A DNA stretch of 64,000 bases. It comes from Megaleporinus macrocephalus. Taxonomy: Eukaryota > Chordata > Actinopteri > Characiformes > Anostomidae. Each line of letters begins with the position of its first letter. Positions within the stretch are counted from its first letter, which is position 1. The stretch covers positions 18,846,694-18,910,693 of the forward strand of contig CM038703.1 in the NCBI GenBank assembly GCA_021613375.1, written 5' to 3'. The translations under genes and the position numbers were made by a program. The notes under the pieces are model-generated. The model was not told the DNA's origin, ran no database searches, and saw nothing but the letters and a program-made list of their open reading frames with translations. Positions 49,930-64,000 of the stretch are shown here, piece after piece.

Positions 49930-50123
49930 CGTAACAGATGCCAACATGCAGGTCTGAGGTGACAGGAAGAGAAGACCAACCTATCCTTTCAGTGGGAGTA
50001 TAGCCAGATGTTTGCTCCTGGGCATAGACGGCTGTGGCACTGCCAAGAATCAAACTGGGATCCCAGTAATGGAACACATTTCTTAGCAGATTGCATCACT
50101 CTAACCACTAAAGCAAATGCACT
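49930..50123 (-). mobile_element. tRNA-derived SINE
   Basis: On the minus strand from about 50120: TTGCTTTAGTGGTTAGAGTG resembles a tRNA A box and its flank. AGTTTGATTCT (about 50046-50056) resembles the B box GGTTCGANTCC. The spacing of roughly 50 bp between them is tRNA-like, and a non-tRNA body follows towards lower coordinates. The 3' end is uncertain. Confidence 0.65.
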
Positions 50124-50396
50124 CAGAATAGTAAGACTATTTGAGGTGTTGTTAATGGCACCAATCATTATTTGCGTATGTTAGCCTAAAAGTACAGTTT
50201 AATATGTTATGGTCTGTAGCACCATATCTTTCTGTTTTTTTTTTCTTAGAATTTTGTTGTTTTCATTTCTCACTGTTCTTTCACCACAACAAGCAGCATG
50301 TATAACACAAATACATCATAAAATCATTGTAAATCCCTGTGGTGCTCAGTCAGCCCTGACTGCTTGCAGAACCACTACTGACAAATAAATACAACA

Positions 50397-50410
50397 TATA
50401 TATATTTGTT

Positions 50411-50482
<72 letters not shown>
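50397..50482. repeat. (TA)n microsatellite
   Basis: A long TA run, pure from about 50416 to 50478, with TATTTGTTTATAT at its left edge. Confidence 0.97.
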
Positions 50483-50483
<1 letters not shown>

Positions 50484-50624
50484 TTACACGCACACTGTTT
50501 GGCTGCTAAATAAGACTTTTTCATATATCAAATGCACAATGCAGTTGATGAATGTGTGTTTGGTACAGTATTCTTGAATGTGTACAATACGAAGTGGTGA
50601 ATAATAAGCCAGATTGATTGGCTA

Positions 50625-50740
50625 GTGTACTGAATTACACTCTAGCCCTGCAGACAATAGACCAGAGTTCAATATCCTGTCCAGATTGAGCACCTGAGCG
50701 AAAGAACTTGAATCCTTGTCATTCTGTTCTCTGTAATGTT
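50625..50740 (+). mobile_element. Possible second tRNA-derived SINE fragment
   Basis: TGGCTAGTGTACTG (A-box-like) is followed about 40 bp later by GAGTTCAATATCC (B-box-like), then CCAGATTGAGCACCTGAG. Both boxes are diverged, so this is tentative. Confidence 0.35.
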
Positions 50741-52692
50741 GTTTTTTACATATTTCATAAGAAACCAGCTATTCTATCTTAATTCAGCACAAACTAGACA
50801 ACAGAGAAGCTTTGATATCTTTTCAGCCAGTGACAAGGAACCATAATGAGGTAAGTTGTCTAGATAGCAAGGTAGTTAACTTTTACCTTTAGTCGTTTCT
50901 CATTCAAGTAGTCCTTTCTTTACTTCGTAGTAATGACTTAAAGGCATTTACCACAATCACACAGTTTCAAGATATTTTGCTTACTAGCAGAAAAATTAAA
51001 TATGTGGCTTCCTTGTGTATCTGTCAGCAAGTTAGAAAAAAACAGTCCACCACCAAAAATCAACAGTAAAGCAATTATAGTAGAGACTACTGTAGATACT
51101 ACTGCAGCGCCACTGTAAGATGCGAATAGGCATTATCTTCAATAAAAAAACATTAAAAGTTAGGCTAAAACATACAAACTGAATTAAGACAGACACTGGC
51201 AACAAACAGATAATGTATAGCCTTCTCTCATGATTTGGTGCTTTGTCTTGCTTCACACTGTTTTAACTGTTTCATAACATACTGGCTTATGGATTGACTT
51301 TAAGTTGCAGGACATTCAATCTTGTGAAACATGTACAGGGCTACTAAATGTCCCCTTTAATTTATTAAGCTTTAACACATCAAAAGCGATTTAAACAGCT
51401 CTTTGGAGTGGTGTGAAAGAAAAGGTTGTCTGTCTATACCTGTGTAGGACAAACCAGAAGATGTTTTCTGACCTTCCAGCACAACTGTGCCATGCACTGA
51501 ATGTTCTCTGGTTACCCCATGGCACGCCATTATTTCAAAGTTATAAACTTGCAGGGACAAAAACACATAAGTATGACAAAGCCTGCATGAAAAGAATCAC
51601 CTTGACTTTTTTTATTTCCCACTCAGAAAGGGGAGCGATAAAGATCTCTGGCTGGACAACTGCTGTTCTCTTTTGAGGAGACAAAAAGCCCCTCAGTAAC
51701 AGAAGAGAATGTGAATGGAGAGAGGAGAGGTATGGATTGCTTTTAAGAACTAAAAGAAATGGAGCCAGGACCAGCCATGGGGACTGGGTACAAAAAGGCT
51801 TCAAATTTATATTGCAATAAGATTTGTTGCAGATACTTTATTGCAGATTAAGATCTTTGCATGGCTGCACTGTGTTTCAAAACATTTGTTCTGAGCGGTG
51901 GTGGACACAGCAGTCTCAGAGGAAAAATCAAATTTCACAGTGTGAAGTGGTACTCAGGAGTCACGGAGCCTGGGCTTTGATTACAAAGACACTAGAGAAT
52001 TCACCACAGAACTCTTAGATCGCCTAGACCCCATACGCACATAAGCAGTTTAACGCATAGGCCTACCAGAATCATTCTGGGTCTCTGTTTGGCTGCTTTT
52101 CTATTTTTTCTTTCTAATTACATTTATCTATTTAACCTCTATCCACCCACACACATACACTGATAATTATTTTTTTACAGATGTCATCTATAGCCATGAC
52201 AGTTAATTGGCCAGATTTATTCGAAAGAGAGTTTATTTAATAATGTATTACTGATTAGTGGCTCTATCGAATGGATTTGATTCAAAGGTTAAAGCAATAA
52301 CAAAAGTATAAGAGAGTGGACTTATCTAAAGTCTTTAAAAAAACAAGTTAAAGAGCAGACTTTAATAAAATAAAATCCTCAAATAATGTTTTTTTTCTCT
52401 GAGGCATAAACATCAGCTAGTACAGCAGATGGCTCCTCTAGCCAAGATCCAATTTTAGCATTAGAGTGTCTATTGACTTCCAAAGCTACTGATGTGGGCT
52501 GGCATAGTGCACATATAACACATAAAAAATCTTACATTTGGGACAACATTTAACACTCTAACTTAATGTACTCATTATTTAACATGAAGAAATCCTGAAG
52601 TCATAATGCATTGTAAATCCATTTTTAACATGTTATATGGCATGATACCTTACACTGCCTGGAATAAGTCTGTCTATTTGCTATGCATAATG
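50741..52692. other. Intron sequence, no gene
   Basis: AT-rich. Frames up to 87 codons match no family I know. Confidence 0.6.
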
Positions 52693-52700
52693 CTTTAAAT

Positions 52701-53522
52701 TAGAGATGGACTGATTAGCGTTTTTTAAGGCCGATTCCGATCGCCGATCACCTTTTAGCACGATCGGCCGATAGCTGATACCGATAGAGGGCGGGGTATA
52801 CGCCATGGCAGGGCTACATGTAGTTATTTTAGCGCAAGCAAGTCATAAAACATGGTCTAAACTGGTTTATTACCATTTTTAACGAGCTCATGTGAAACAG
52901 CATAATATTTTTAGCAAAATTAGCAGAAAATAAAGAGTAAATCAAACAAATATCCCCAATACTGCAATCATTAAATTTACACCCTTAATTTAAAACAAAA
53001 AAAGCTAATTAAGTAAAAACTGGAGTCATTGAACGCAGACTCTGGTTATTTTAAACGACAATCTGCAATCATTAAATGTAGATCTTGAATTGCTGCTGCT
53101 GTTCTGTTCGTACTGGTCAGATCTGGTCTGCACCGTGTTCTGGGTTGTTTGTTTTGTGCTAGCTGCGCGTGCTAGCTCTGCTGTTTGCTGATACTCACTG
53201 TATTCAGCCGCGTGCAGTGTCGTATCAGATTAGTAGTGTTAAATGTCTTGGTTCCTCAACGAGACACGCTGATTTTAAAACGCCATGGATGAGTCTGCGT
53301 CACATACCGTAAAACACTGCCAGACGGACATGCTTTCTATCAGTGCATACATTTCTCGCGAGGAGCTGCTTTAGTCAGTCTGTTAAAAATGAAAGGGTAT
53401 GTATTTTCACCTAGTGGTTCAGATAGGAATTGCAGATAGGAATATTGGCTGATCACCGATCACATATTTTGATTAAAAATCGTCCAATTCTGATACATAG
53501 CTGATAGATCCTTCCATCTCTA
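52701..53522 (-). mobile_element. hAT-like non-autonomous DNA transposon, copy B, inverted relative to copy A
   Basis: It starts TAGAGATGGA and ends TCCATCTCTA and is flanked by CTTTAAAT (52693-52700) and CTTTAAAC (53523-53530), an 8-bp duplication with one mismatch. Internal order is reversed relative to copy A: its last segment, the complement of TGTATCAG...CGATTTTTAATCAAAATATG, matches the first segment of copy A. The length of 822 bp is similar. It contains the same BED-like remnant on the minus strand. Confidence 0.87.
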
Positions 53523-53530
53523 CTTTAAAC

Positions 53531-54039
53531 GTAATTTACTTTTAGTTAACTGGTATTTGAACAGATAATAAACTGTTACAGAACTTGACTTTATATAAAG
53601 TCATATATTTTTGAAGAATTATTCATTATGCATGTGAACATATCTATTTTGGAGGAATTATACAGGTTGATGCGCATTGTTAAAAAGTGTTCCGTAGACG
53701 CACTCCGCACTCAGAAAACAGGATTCATAGAAAGTGTTACTGAAAACTTTTTTTATCACTTAGGTATTACAAACTCACTCAAACTCAAGATGAAAAGGTG
53801 TGTTATATTTATTTTATTTTAACTAGACCTGTAGGGCTCTTGACTGCTAACAGCCCTAAGACCCACAAGTGGGATAATCTCCTTTGCATATGTAGCACCT
53901 ATTACTGCAAAAAATAAAAACTGTTTAAAAGAGCTAAACAGCCACATCAAAACATAACAGTAGAACACTTATTAGCTGGAAAAAAGAAAGCAGTCCTGTA
54001 AGCAACACAGAGCTTCAGAAAATGCGGGAATAAATGGAG
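53531..54039. other. Intron sequence, no gene
   Basis: AT-rich. Nothing recognisable. Confidence 0.65.
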
Positions 54040-54810
54040 TCATCAGGGGCGGAGTTCAGCCTTGAGCTATAAACTGGGTAGGACAGCGGCCTTTGTCTGA
54101 GCCCCCTGACGCGCTTCTCGAAGCCTGTAAATCCACTGCAAACAGCAGTGCGCAGATTGCTGGCGCTGTGCAGTACCTGTCTCTGTGCTGACGAACAGCA
54201 TTAAAGTCAGGTTCTAAATCATTCAGGATGGTGAGGTACGTAGCTTGGCCCTCCCGCCACAGGACTCCTCCGCCAGCGCAGCTGACAAGTGTGGATGGGC
54301 TGCCTGGCTGCGGTTACTTTGGCTGCTCACTTTCCACATGTTCAATCTTTCATGCGTGGAGTGCATAATCCAAAGTCTTCTTATGCATAACCAATCAGTT
54401 CGAGTGTTTCTCTAGCGGCAAAACCAGAGCTCAAGTGCCGTGGGTAAAAGGTACGCCTGGTTACTGGGTACGGGCAAGCGCTAAGGTAGTCTCACTGAAA
54501 TACAGCGGGAGGAAAAGACCGCCGCCGTTCAGTAATTGATCTGTGGTGTTTGTCCTTGTGCACTGCTCTCCATGCAGGGAGTTGAAAACGGGAGCTGTCA
54601 GAAAGGGAGAAGGAAGCAGACTTAGGGGCCCGGTGGGATTCTCATTTTCCTGATAGGCATAAGCACAGCTGTCTCACCCTGGAGATGAGCTGCAACGGCA
54701 CAAAAGAGCAAGCTGCCAGCGGCCCGGTGGGTTATGGATGCTGCTTCAGAGCGCTGCGCAATTCGCACTTCTCACCCTGCCGGAGGTGACTTGAAACAAG
54801 AGTGGCGCAG
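54040..54810. promoter_or_regulatory. CpG-rich block, candidate regulatory element or alternative promoter
   Basis: CpG is raised over about 770 bp (CTGACGCGCTTCTCGAAGCC, CTCCTCCGCCAGCGCAGC, GACCGCCGCCGTTCAG). It lies in gene direction upstream of the first sdk1 exon seen. I looked for a signal-peptide exon on the minus strand and did not find one. Confidence 0.3.
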
Positions 54811-59331
<4,521 letters not shown>

Positions 59332-59587
59332 TAAAACATTTATTCATTATATATCTGAAATACAAAGTCACAACAAAGTGTGGAGTTTAAACACAAGCAG
59401 ACGTCACATGGTAGTAAGGTTTTGAAAGTTGAAGAGGACAATCTAGTCTTATTTCTGTACAGTGAAATTCTAAATGCAGAGATCTGGTGTGATACTAAAT
59501 GGAAGTGCTGGCTGTTTGTCATTAGCATGAAAAGATAAATGTGATTGTGGCAAAAAAACATACATAAGCCTGTAGGTCTTAATAAGG
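59332..59587. repeat. Duplicated segment X
   Basis: This 256-bp segment, from TAAAACATTTA to TAGGTCTTAATAAGG, is repeated at 59950-60197 with few substitutions and an 8-bp difference. I do not recognise its family. Confidence 0.85.
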
Positions 59588-59589
59588 CA

Positions 59590-59942
59590 ATGCTGAGCAG
59601 GCACAGGTAACTTTGATTTTGGCTGAAGACAGTAAGAGGAAAAGCTGTAAGTGATTGTTTGTTGTTGGGGCACGAATGGCGGGAGCTTTAGAGACTGCTC
59701 AACTGCCTAGTGTTTCAAAAGGGACAGTAACTAAAATATTATGTGACTGTGGAAAAAAGTAACATGGTCAACAAGTTAACCTTCACTAAATTCTCCACCA
59801 GTGGGCAACGGAATGTGTGGCATACACCAAAAGAAGTTAAGAAATAACTGAAGTATGTGAGGAGGATCATGTCTGAAACCCTCCTATTCCAGTCAAATTC
59901 CATGATGTTCCTCAGTCCTATATCAATCCTACCACAGTTATA
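59590..59942 (+). mobile_element. Tc1-like deletion relic, copy Y
   Basis: A broken frame reads AGALETAQLPSVSKGTVTK (helix-turn-helix) and shortly after GQRNVWHTPKEVKK, which in the family lies far downstream. The catalytic first part is therefore deleted. The same sequence recurs at 60794-61139 with a few differences (e.g. ATATTATG versus ATAACATC). Confidence 0.65.
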
Positions 59943-59949
59943 CCACAGT

Positions 59950-60197
59950 TAAAACATTTAGGATTTATATATCTGAAATACAAAGTTTTGTGGAGTTTAA
60001 ACGCAAGCAGACATCACATGGTAGTAAGGTTTTGAAAGTTGAAGAGAAGACTCTAGTCTTATTTCTGTACAGTGAAATTCTAAAGGCAGAGATCTGGTGT
60101 GATACTAAATGGAAGTGCTGGCTGTTTGTCATTAGCGTGAAGAGATAAATGTGATTGTGGCAAAAGAACACACACGAGCCTGTAGGTCTTAATAAGG
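59950..60197. repeat. Duplicated segment X'
   Basis: Second copy of the 59332-59587 segment, offset 618 bp. It follows directly after copy Y, showing that X+Y was tandemly duplicated. Confidence 0.85.
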
Positions 60198-60793
60198 AAT
60201 CACAGCAAGAGTGCCTTAGGCTAAACGCTATTTCTGAGGCACATCAAAGCTTTCCCCCAGGGACCATTCACGCAAATAACCCGAGGCTTCATGTTAAAAA
60301 GACTAAAAAAATAAAAATTAAATAAAAAATAAAAAGCACCACAAAAAGCAGCCTGTAAAATAAAAAGGAACAGCTGGCCATGTTTCAGATAATGTGACAG
60401 ATATATAATTATGGAATTTAGATATCAATCCATACAGATCATGCAAATCTGGAGAGAAGCTGTGGTATTTCGTCTGCAGGATGGTCACATAAGTAGACAG
60501 TCCCTGCTGTGACTCAAACGAAACTCTTTTAATTCTACAGCTTCAAGGACAGGGAGACAGCAATAAAAAGAAAACCAGGACTCAGAATAACGATGCCACA
60601 TCTGACAGTAAATGCACACAAACATTCCCCATGCAGTCCTTTTACTATAAACACACTTGAGGTGAATACTGCAGTCGATTCAACTGTGATATAGAACTTG
60701 TGTATATATGTAGACAAGTTGTTTCCAGATAAGTCTACTATATGATACAATTAATTAAATAACAGTTTAATATGCTTTTTAGCATGTATAACC
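60198..60793. other. Insert separating X' from Y' (about 596 bp)
   Basis: In the first unit X and Y are separated by two bases. In the second unit this block sits between them. It contains an A-rich stretch (60300-60360) that could be a retroposed tail. I recognise no family or coding sequence. Confidence 0.6.
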
Positions 60794-61139
60794 ATGCTGA
60801 GCAGGCACAGGTAATTTTGGATGAAGACAGTAAGAGGAAAAGCTGTAAGTGATTGTTTGTTGTTGGAGCACGGATGGCGGGAGCTTTAGAGACTGCTCAA
60901 CTGCCTAGTGTTTCAAAAGGGACAGTAACTAAAATAACATCTGACTGTGGAAAAAGTAACATGGTCAACAAGTTAACCTTCACTAAATTCTCCACCAGTG
61001 GGCAACGGAATGTGTGGCATACACCAAAAGAAGTTAAGAAATAACTCAAGTATGGGAGGAGGATCATGTCTGAAACCCTCCTATTCCAGTCAAATTCCAT
61101 GATGTTCCTCAGTCCTATATCAATCCTACCACAGTTATA
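60794..61139 (+). mobile_element. Tc1-like deletion relic, copy Y'
   Basis: Near-identical to 59590-59942, with a continuous frame MAGALETAQLPSVSKGTVTK at 60874 onwards. It shares the same internal deletion, so the two are segmental duplicates rather than independent insertions. Confidence 0.65.
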
Positions 61140-63839
61140 AGAAGGGAGTTCTAGCTCCAGATTTTCATGATTTCTGGGAATTTTACAGGAGCTTTCTGTA
61201 AATGACATAGAAAATTGTTGAGTATGGACATCAGCTCCCACAATTTATAGGAAAAAGCAACAAAATGAAATATTATTGGAAAAAGTGTTGATTTAGGAGA
61301 ACATTTAAGAGAAAATGAAGCAGCTGGTACATCCCCTGATAGGTTTTGTCTGTAGTGCCCTTTGGTTTAAATGGCCTGAAACATCCACAGGTCAATACAG
61401 GGCCATGTGTATATTTTCTTTTAATCAGGAGTTGAAATGTTGTGCCACGCACAATAAACAATTTCAATCACCCACAACAGTGAACCCATTCAGAAGATTA
61501 GATTATGATTGGTTGGTCCCCAAGCTGTGCCTGTTGACAGAAATGTGGTCCTTTGCAATAACTCACGGTCATGAGAGGGGGGAAACAATCTGTCTAAGGA
61601 AGGGCCTGAGTTACACCTGCAATATGCTCTGGCTCTCAGCCGGCCATGACAAATATGAGGCGAAGCTATCCTCTGCTGCAGCGGCCAGGCCCCAGAGTAA
61701 GTATGGGACAAACAAACCATATCCACTTGTTTTATCTGCTGAGAGAATGTGAAGACACTAAAGCCACACATATAGTAGCACCCATCTGCTGAACAAGTTG
61801 CCGCATGTTACAACGGCTGCAGGGACATGATCAAACTGTGCTATTCCAGTTGCTCGAAGACATTGCGCAATGTAAAAAAACATTTGTATTCTGTTTGTGA
61901 AAACAAACGCATTCATCAGAAAGTGTTTGGTGTAGGCCTACACCAAAGCACATCAGCTGCCGCCTGTCAATTGATGTCAACAGCACTCGTTAAATAACAA
62001 AAACAAGCATTTCTCTAATTGCATTTCTCTAAAAGTAATACAAACACCCAATTTTCTTTTTGTGTTAACTGTCTTCTGGTGTTAATCCAACTGCATGTAT
62101 GTATAAGAGATTTAGGGATTCAAGTGTTCAGGAACGTTTTTGTACTCTTTACATTTCACAACTGGTTATTCTATAGAGAAGTGTAGCTGTTGTAAATTGG
62201 GCATAGACAGAGACCGAGAGAGGGAGTCTCATTTAGGTTAGAGTATGAAAAGAAGGCAATTTTGTAATCTGCTATAGCAGTCTTGCTTCTCCGTCTTATT
62301 CAATGCTGAAAGAAACACGCTCCCACAATGTGTAAGCAGAATCCTGTCTGAGGTGGTATCACGCTCATGTTCAATATGTAAGCCAACAACGGCGCTAATA
62401 TCTGTCTAATAAACTGATCCTGTGATAAATAGCCTATATGAATTCCATTACAGCACAAGAGGAATGGGCCGAATATCAGGCTGGATCTTTCCTTATTGAG
62501 ATTGAAGAAGGGTAATAATCTTGCCTGGGACGATTCCTCTCATTATTCCATTCAGTTAAAACGGTGAGCCGGATATGTGCACTGTCAGGTATTAAACATG
62601 ACCTGCAATTTCGGGAGGCACAGACGTGGGACTGCAAAGAATAATGGAATGAATGGATAAGATTTTTATTGCCGACAGCTCAAAATAAGCTGTTATGGAT
62701 ATGTTTGAAAAGCAATTTGCCTTCATCATAGGAATCCCCCACCATAATCACATTCAGACAGGAAGAGAAAGTGATAGGCTGGATTAGTCACACTTCTGTC
62801 AGTTAAAGACTTGATTACTTGATTGATTTGGCCTATAAACCCCAATCATGTATTTCATTCTCTGATAAAGGTGAGAAAAGACAAAGCGACAGCACCCTAC
62901 AATTACCATTATCGCACTGCTGTTGCCATGCCAGCCAACCATAAGAACAGGCTGGCAGCCTTTTACAGTAAATGTGCAAATGCCTGTGCATGGCATGGCT
63001 GAAGTGCATAATTACTCCAGTCATCTTTTGTGTTTTGTGCACCTTTAATAAGAAAAAAGGCTGTTTCTATTACTGCCCTGTGAATATTAAGCCTTGGCTG
63101 AACTCATCATCTACTGTCAGTCAAGTTCCTGACTTTCGTTCAGGGGAGTCATACAGAAATGGGCTAGAGCAGTGTTAAGTGGGGATTTAAAAGCAGCTCT
63201 TCTCTTTCCTTAAGCTAGACTAGTCTGATGTGCAGAAAGCCCATGGGTGTAACAGATTCCCAGACTAACACAACAATTTAGTCTAATCACCAATCTCAAA
63301 AATAGCATACCTGTTATTGCTATGAAGTAATAACATGAACTGCAATTTGTGCAAATAAAAGACACCAGACACTCTGCTCTTCGTTCACAAAGTGCCTGAC
63401 CCAGGACGTTTTTGCTAAACATTTTTTTCCCCATGGTTTCATAGGAACTGGCGTTATTGGTCAGTGCACAGGCATATGTGACTATTAATTATTTATATCA
63501 GAATAAACATAAATACACTAATGTCAGCTAAGCATTTCGACTTTCTTCATTTTATTATAATAAAACCAATAATAAACCAGTGCTGCCATTCCTAGGCATC
63601 TATCAACGTTGCCTTGATCTATGTAAATGAAGACACAACACAGACGGCAAGGTCACATCGACCTCAGCCTGGAGTAGGAAAAACAGAGCTCGAGACCTGC
63701 TGCTTTCTTTTTAAAAAAGCAGTCCACTCTTTCTGCTTGTGACAAGACAGCGTTGGCAGACAGCTTGAAGAAACCTTTGAGGGGTCATACCTCTCGGCTC
63801 TCCTTCACAAGAAGGTGTCCATTTGAATATGATCAGAGG
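61140..63839. other. Intron sequence, no gene
   Basis: Mixed to AT-rich. A 145-codon plus-strand frame (61315-61752) overlaps minus-strand frames and shows no domain. No repeat is recognised. Confidence 0.55.
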
Positions 63840-64000
63840 GGCGTTCGAAACTCCTGCTGGAAATAAGAGTGCCTCGGTGTCAGGCCGGGCGGAAGAAGCC
63901 ACCTGTGTGACGGATGATCCGAGCTGTCACCTCCGCATGACTGACATTAAGGGCCAGCGGGCTGCCAGGCACACAGCTGCCAAGTCCAGGCCCAGGGTTT
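63840..64000. promoter_or_regulatory. GC/CpG-richer block cut by the window end
   Basis: GGGCGTTCGAAACTCC, GGCCGGGCGGAAGAAG and TGTGACGGATGATCCGAGC stand out from the AT-rich flank. Too little is visible to classify it. Confidence 0.2.

Noticed and set aside
61315..61752. 145-codon plus-strand frame
   Set aside because: Overlapped by another frame on the opposite strand, with no domain and no repeat signature.

Overview
This window is non-coding-rich vertebrate DNA from a ray-finned fish, most likely a teleost. It has split coding exons with GT/AG splice sites, long AT-rich introns, tRNA-derived SINEs, many decayed Tc1/mariner-like transposons, hAT-type elements with 8-bp target-site duplications, an L1-type LINE relic and long dinucleotide microsatellites. 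It shows no bacterial features such as operons, ribosome binding sites or CRISPR. I cannot name the species.

The only protein gene I can support is on the minus strand. Three consecutive exons (34308-34467, 32719-32825, 31543-31690) have perfectly compatible reading phases. They encode the end of the N-terminal region, all of immunoglobulin domain 1 and the first half of immunoglobulin domain 2 of a sidekick cell-adhesion protein, with closest remembered similarity to SDK1. The rest of the window is intron. The intron before the first exon covers 34468-64000 and continues off the window. The intron after the third exon covers 1-31542 and also runs off the window. I recognised no further sdk1 exon on either side.

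The most striking object is a 6.85-kb tandem array (24625-31476) of about 285 copies of a 24-bp unit carrying the palindrome AAACGTTT. It ends 66 bp from the 5' splice site of exon 31543-31690. It has higher-order structure: 48-bp dimers on the left, a block repeated at exactly 1635 bp, a third block with 96 bp deleted, and different unit types towards the exon. Because 24 is a multiple of three, it produces long artificial reading frames on both strands.

Region by region (plus-strand coordinates): 1-24.6 kb is intron with a Tc1 mosaic (about 2.5-2.87 kb), an interspersed repeat (5.64-5.96 kb), a motif-rich block with a SOX-OCT-like site (7.2-7.36 kb), a CpG-dense block with a TATA-like box (8.9-9.3 kb), a Tc1-like relic (9.78-10.49 kb), a GC-rich block with G-runs (12.1-13.0 kb), an L1-type LINE relic (15.9-17.9 kb), a perfect hairpin (20.2 kb) and an L2-like tail (22.4 kb). 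The 24-bp array follows, then the sdk1 exons (31.5-34.5 kb). Beyond them are two inverted copies of one hAT-like element (35.7-36.6 and 52.7-53.5 kb), nested CA-rich repeats (38.9-39.4 kb), two more Tc1-like relics (42.7-43.7 and 47.6-48.85 kb), SINEs near 50 kb, a CpG-rich block (54.0-54.8 kb), a compound TA/GA microsatellite (57.75-57.89 kb) and an X-Y-X'-insert-Y' duplicated Tc1-derived block (59.3-61.1 kb). Several compositionally distinct intronic blocks may be regulatory elements, but this needs cross-species alignment.
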